Assembly: GCA_904420255.1 (NCBI GenBank)
Contig: CAJFUT010000306.1
Location: 1-9,394 of the forward strand
Direction of reading: 5' to 3'
DNA: 9,394 bases
From: an uncultured Angelakisella sp.
GTDB taxonomy: Bacteria > Bacillota > Clostridia > Oscillospirales > Ruminococcaceae
Shown: in pieces, positions 6,652-9,394 of the stretch
Position numbering within the stretch: position 1 is the first letter of the stretch
Layout: every line of letters starts with the position of its first letter
Program-made: the position numbers and the translations under genes
Notes under the pieces: model-generated
The model's database searches: none
The model's input: the letters and a program-made list of their open reading frames with translations, nothing else
What the model was told of the DNA's origin: nothing

Positions 6652-8277
6652 TCAGCTGAGCCAGGTGTTCCAGTAGTATTTCTTGGTTCCCTCAAAGAGG
6701 CCGTGGACGTTGCTGCGGGTGACAACGGCGTTGCGCCGCTCGCCGAAGGTGATCACCGGCACCTCCTCATAGAGCAGCTGGCTCAGCTCTTCCCAGAGGG
6801 CCAGGCGCTCCTCCTGCCCGGGGGTGGACATGAGGGCGTCCACCAGCTCGGTCTTCCTTTCGGAGGCATAGCCGCCGGCCCAGTTGTCGGAGGCCAGGAA
6901 GGCGATGAGAGTGGGGTCGGTTTTGGCGGTGAGGCCGCAGCTGAAAATATTGTACTGGGTGGGATCGCTGCGCATCTGCTCCAGGGTGGCGTTGTCCACC
7001 ACCGTCAGCTCCACCTCAATGCCGATCTGGCGCATCATGTCGGCGGCCAGCAGGGCGGTCTTGTAGAAATAGTCATAGTCCTTGGTGGTGACGTAGACGA
7101 GGGTTTCCCCGGCGTAGCTGGATTCCGCCAGCAGGGCCTTGGCCGCCTCCACGTCGTACTGCTCATACTTCTCCAGGCCCGCCTCGTTGTAGAAGGCGCT
7201 GGCCTTGGGCATGAAGCAGGGGCTGAGGTAATAGAAGTTGGGATCCCCCTCGGCGGCCATCATCAGGCTGTCCATATCCAGGCAGGCCAGGATGGCTTGC
7301 CGCAGCTTCGGATCGGTGGTGGGGCCCTCGATGTAGTTGAAAACCATGCCGGGGTTGATGCCCAGGTCGGTCATCACCACCGCCAGGTTGGGGTCGGCGG
7401 CCAGGGTGGAATACATATTGGAGGGGACGCCGATGCCCACGTCGTAGCTGCCGGTCTGGACGCCGGTGATGCGGGTCATCTTGTCCTTGACGGGAATCAC
7501 CATGATCTCGTCGGCATAGGCCATCTTGGGGGCGGCCATGCCGTCGGCGTCATTATCGGTGGGCTGGTAGTCCTCAAACCGGGCCAGACGGATATGCCGG
7601 TCCGCCTGCCATTCCACGAACATATAGGGGCCGGTGCCGATGTAGCCGATGTCCTCGGTGATGTAGCTGTCCCCGGCCTCCTCCAGGATGGACTTGGGCA
7701 TGACGTAGGGACCCCGGTCGTAGGAGGAGAGGGCCTGGAGCGCCAGGGGCGCCGGCTCGGCGAAGGTGAAGACCACCGTCTTGTCGTCGGGGTACTCGAT
7801 GCTTTCCACCTTGGAGCCCACGGCGTTCTGGGCGAAGGGGACGTTGGCCAGCCACCGGTCGATGGTGGCATGGATGTCGTCAATGGTCACCGGGTCGCCG
7901 TTGTGGAAGGTGAGGCCGTCCCGGAGGGTGAGGGTGATGACCATTCCGTCCTCCGATTGCTCATAGGAGCAGACCCCGGTGTGGGCGTTGCCCTTGAGGT
8001 CCTGGGACAGCAGGGTTTCAAAGATGTGGCTGGCCGGGACCTGGGTGTCCTCCGAGGTTTCCAGCATGATGTCCAGGGAGCCGGGGTCACTGTTGATGGT
8101 GACTTTCAGAGTGCCGCCGTACTGGGGCTCCCCGGTTGGCTCCACCCGGGTATCCTGGGGCAGCGAGGAGGCGGACTCCGACGCCGCCGACGAGGCCCCT
8201 CCCCCGCCGCAGGCGGTGAGAAGGATGGTTGCCGCCAGCACCAGGCTGGCCAGGCGCAGAACACGATACTTTTTCAT
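6652..8277 (-). CDS. Peptide/nickel-family ABC transporter substrate-binding lipoprotein (SBP_bac_5, OppA/DppA-like)
   Basis: An extracytoplasmic receptor that captures the substrate and hands it to the permease pair; 541 residues, typical for cluster C binding proteins. The N-terminus is a lipoprotein signal: KKYR, a hydrophobic run (about 8-20) and lipobox L20-T21-A22-C23, so C23 would be lipidated and anchored to the membrane. A flexible Gly/Ser-rich linker (24-40) follows. The mature domain begins with YGGTLKV (53-59). The family motifs GLTFHNGDPVTIDDI (121-135) and GYIGTGPYMF (211-220) are clear, and the C-terminal lobe ends in YYWNTWLS. The ATG at 8277 has GGAGGAAA eight bases upstream. 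It sits 24 bases after the NhaC-type gene and precedes the permease genes, the standard operon order. The best ligand guess is a peptide or peptide-like molecule; nickel, opine or glutathione relatives cannot be excluded from sequence alone. Confidence 0.94.
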   Translation of the reverse strand: MKKYRVLRLASLVLAATILLTACGGGGASSAASESASSLPQDTRVEPTGEPQYGGTLKVTINSDPGSLDIMLETSEDTQVPASHIFETLLSQDLKGNAHTGVCSYEQSEDGMVITLTLRDGLTFHNGDPVTIDDIHATIDRWLANVPFAQNAVGSKVESIEYPDDKTVVFTFAEPAPLALQALSSYDRGPYVMPKSILEEAGDSYITEDIGYIGTGPYMFVEWQADRHIRLARFEDYQPTDNDADGMAAPKMAYADEIMVIPVKDKMTRITGVQTGSYDVGIGVPSNMYSTLAADPNLAVVMTDLGINPGMVFNYIEGPTTDPKLRQAILACLDMDSLMMAAEGDPNFYYLSPCFMPKASAFYNEAGLEKYEQYDVEAAKALLAESSYAGETLVYVTTKDYDYFYKTALLAADMMRQIGIEVELTVVDNATLEQMRSDPTQYNIFSCGLTAKTDPTLIAFLASDNWAGGYASERKTELVDALMSTPGQEERLALWEELSQLLYEEVPVITFGERRNAVVTRSNVHGLFEGTKKYYWNTWLS

Positions 8278-8301
8278 GACTCTTTCCTCCAGAACTCTAT
8301 T

Positions 8302-9394
8302 TCATGCCGCATTCTCTCGCGCTGCGGCATCGTTCACCGAATGGAAGCGCCCCCGCCGGCCGGGCAGGAAGGCCCAGACCAGAGCCAGCAGCGGCAAAAG
8401 CAGGTTATACAGGGCGAAGGGGAGGTATTCCGACGCCGAAACCCCCAGGACCCCCAGGATGAACACCCCGCAGGTGTTCCAGGGCACCAGAGCCGAGGTG
8501 CCGGACCCCCCCGCCCCCAGGGTGAAGGCAAGGTCCCGGCGGGAGACGCCGTGGCGGTCGTACTCCCCCTTGAACAGCCCCCCGGGAAGGACGATGGAGA
8601 TATACTGCTCCGGCAGGACCAGGTTCACCGCCACGCAGCTGGCGATGGTGGCCGCCACCAGGCCGCCGAAGCTCCTCACCCGCCGCAGCAGCGGGCGCAT
8701 CAGGGCGTCGATCTGGCCGGTGGCCTCCATCACCCCGCCGAACATCATGGCGCAGAGGATCATGGAAACCGAGTTGAGCATGCTCTCCAGGCCGCCGGCC
8801 ATCAGGAGGGAATCCACCATGGGGCAAACGCCGCCGGTGCCCTGAAAGCCGCTCATCCCCGCCGTCAGAAGCTCCCCCAGGTCGCTTCCCTGGGCCGCCA
8901 TCCCCTGGAGAAAAGCGGCGAAGATGCCGATGGCGATGCTGGGGATGGAGGGGACCCGGAACAGGATGCATCCCACCAGCAGCAGGATGGGCAGCAGCAT
9001 GGGGACGCCGATGCGGAAGGTCCGGGCCAGCTCCTCCTGGAGGACCAGAATCCCCTCCAGGGAGCCCTGGCCGCCGCCGTACCGGAAGCCCAGGAGCAGG
9101 AAGCCAACCCCCGCCAGGGAAATGGCGGTAAGGGGGATCTGCAGGTTGCGGGAAACATTGTCGAAAATGTCAACCCCCGTCACCGCCGAGGCCAGGTTGC
9201 AGGTGTCGGAAAAGGGGGACACCTTATCCCCCAGGTAGGCCCCGGAGATAATGGCGCCGGCCGCGACAGGCAGCGGGATTTCCATGGCGCCGGCCACCCC
9301 CATGAGAGCCAGGCCGATGGTGCCGATGGTGCCCCAGGAGCCCAGGGCCAGGGAAACCAGGGCGCAGAGGGCCATGGATGTGAGGAGGAAAAAC
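8302..9394 (-). CDS. nhaC: NhaC family Na+/H+ antiporter, 5' end outside the window (partial)
   Basis: The C-terminal ~364 residues of a polytopic membrane antiporter. The frame is open to the window edge, with FFLLTS preceding the first internal Met (ATG at 9375). NhaC proteins are about 450-500 residues, so that Met is not the true start and about a quarter is missing. Recognisable NhaC features, numbered from that Met, are LGSWGTIGTIGLALMG (11-26), AAGAIISGAYLGDKVSPFSDTCNLA (38-62, with acidic D50 and D57), FDNV, and near the C-terminus ALVPWNTCGVFILGVLGV followed by YLPFALYNLLLPLL. Several long hydrophobic helices fill the rest. Family members exchange Na+ for H+, and some (MleN-type) couple malate/lactate exchange. 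It lies 24 bases before the substrate-binding-protein gene in the same direction, so it is probably the first visible gene of the operon. The promoter is outside the window. Confidence 0.9.
   Translation of the reverse strand, partial: FFLLTSMALCALVSLALGSWGTIGTIGLALMGVAGAMEIPLPVAAGAIISGAYLGDKVSPFSDTCNLASAVTGVDIFDNVSRNLQIPLTAISLAGVGFLLLGFRYGGGQGSLEGILVLQEELARTFRIGVPMLLPILLLVGCILFRVPSIPSIAIGIFAAFLQGMAAQGSDLGELLTAGMSGFQGTGGVCPMVDSLLMAGGLESMLNSVSMILCAMMFGGVMEATGQIDALMRPLLRRVRSFGGLVAATIASCVAVNLVLPEQYISIVLPGGLFKGEYDRHGVSRRDLAFTLGAGGSGTSALVPWNTCGVFILGVLGVSASEYLPFALYNLLLPLLALVWAFLPGRRGRFHSVNDAAARENAA

Noticed and set aside
8278..8301. Possible separate promoter for the binding-protein gene in the gap after the NhaC-type gene
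   Set aside because: The gap is 24 bases and mostly taken by the ribosome binding site. No -35/-10 pair is visible, so read-through from upstream is simpler.

Overview
The window is GC-rich throughout, with strong AAGGAGG-type ribosome binding sites, some TTG and GTG starts, and tightly packed genes. The encoded proteins look like those of high-GC anaerobic Clostridia (Oscillospiraceae / Flavonifractor-Lawsonibacter-like gut Firmicutes). That placement is inferred from style and protein flavour; no marker gene is present.

Layout: two genes read rightward (positions 39-2524): an M20-family amidohydrolase/peptidase and, overlapping its end by 10 bases, an AI-2E family membrane transporter. Six genes read leftward (9394 down to 2711), in transcription order: an NhaC-type Na+/H+ antiporter (its 5' end lies beyond the window), a lipoprotein substrate-binding protein, two permeases (OppB/DppB-like and OppC/DppC-like) and two ATPases (OppD/DppD-like and OppF/DppF-like). 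The leftward genes are separated by at most 24 bases, apart from a 105-base gap between the binding protein and the first permease that holds a strong hairpin. They look like one operon. The two transcription units converge on a 186-base intergenic region (2525-2710) rich in inverted repeats. This region holds a 34-base near-perfect palindrome and a candidate leftward terminator. The best rightward terminator (UUCG tetraloop plus T-run) sits just inside the last codons of the convergent OppF-like gene.

How the genes may work together: the ABC transporter is complete (binding protein, two permeases, two ATPases) and belongs to the peptide/nickel (PepT) family, so it probably imports a peptide or peptide-like compound. 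The M20 enzyme would cleave an amide bond of an acylated or peptidic substrate in the cytoplasm, and the antiporter would handle ion balance or a coupled organic anion. A shared substrate is inferred from neighbourhood only. All families here are known; I see no CRISPR, phage, defence, tRNA/rRNA or insertion-sequence content, and no gene-free stretch longer than 300 bases. The most unusual material is the convergent intergenic region and its terminator arrangement.
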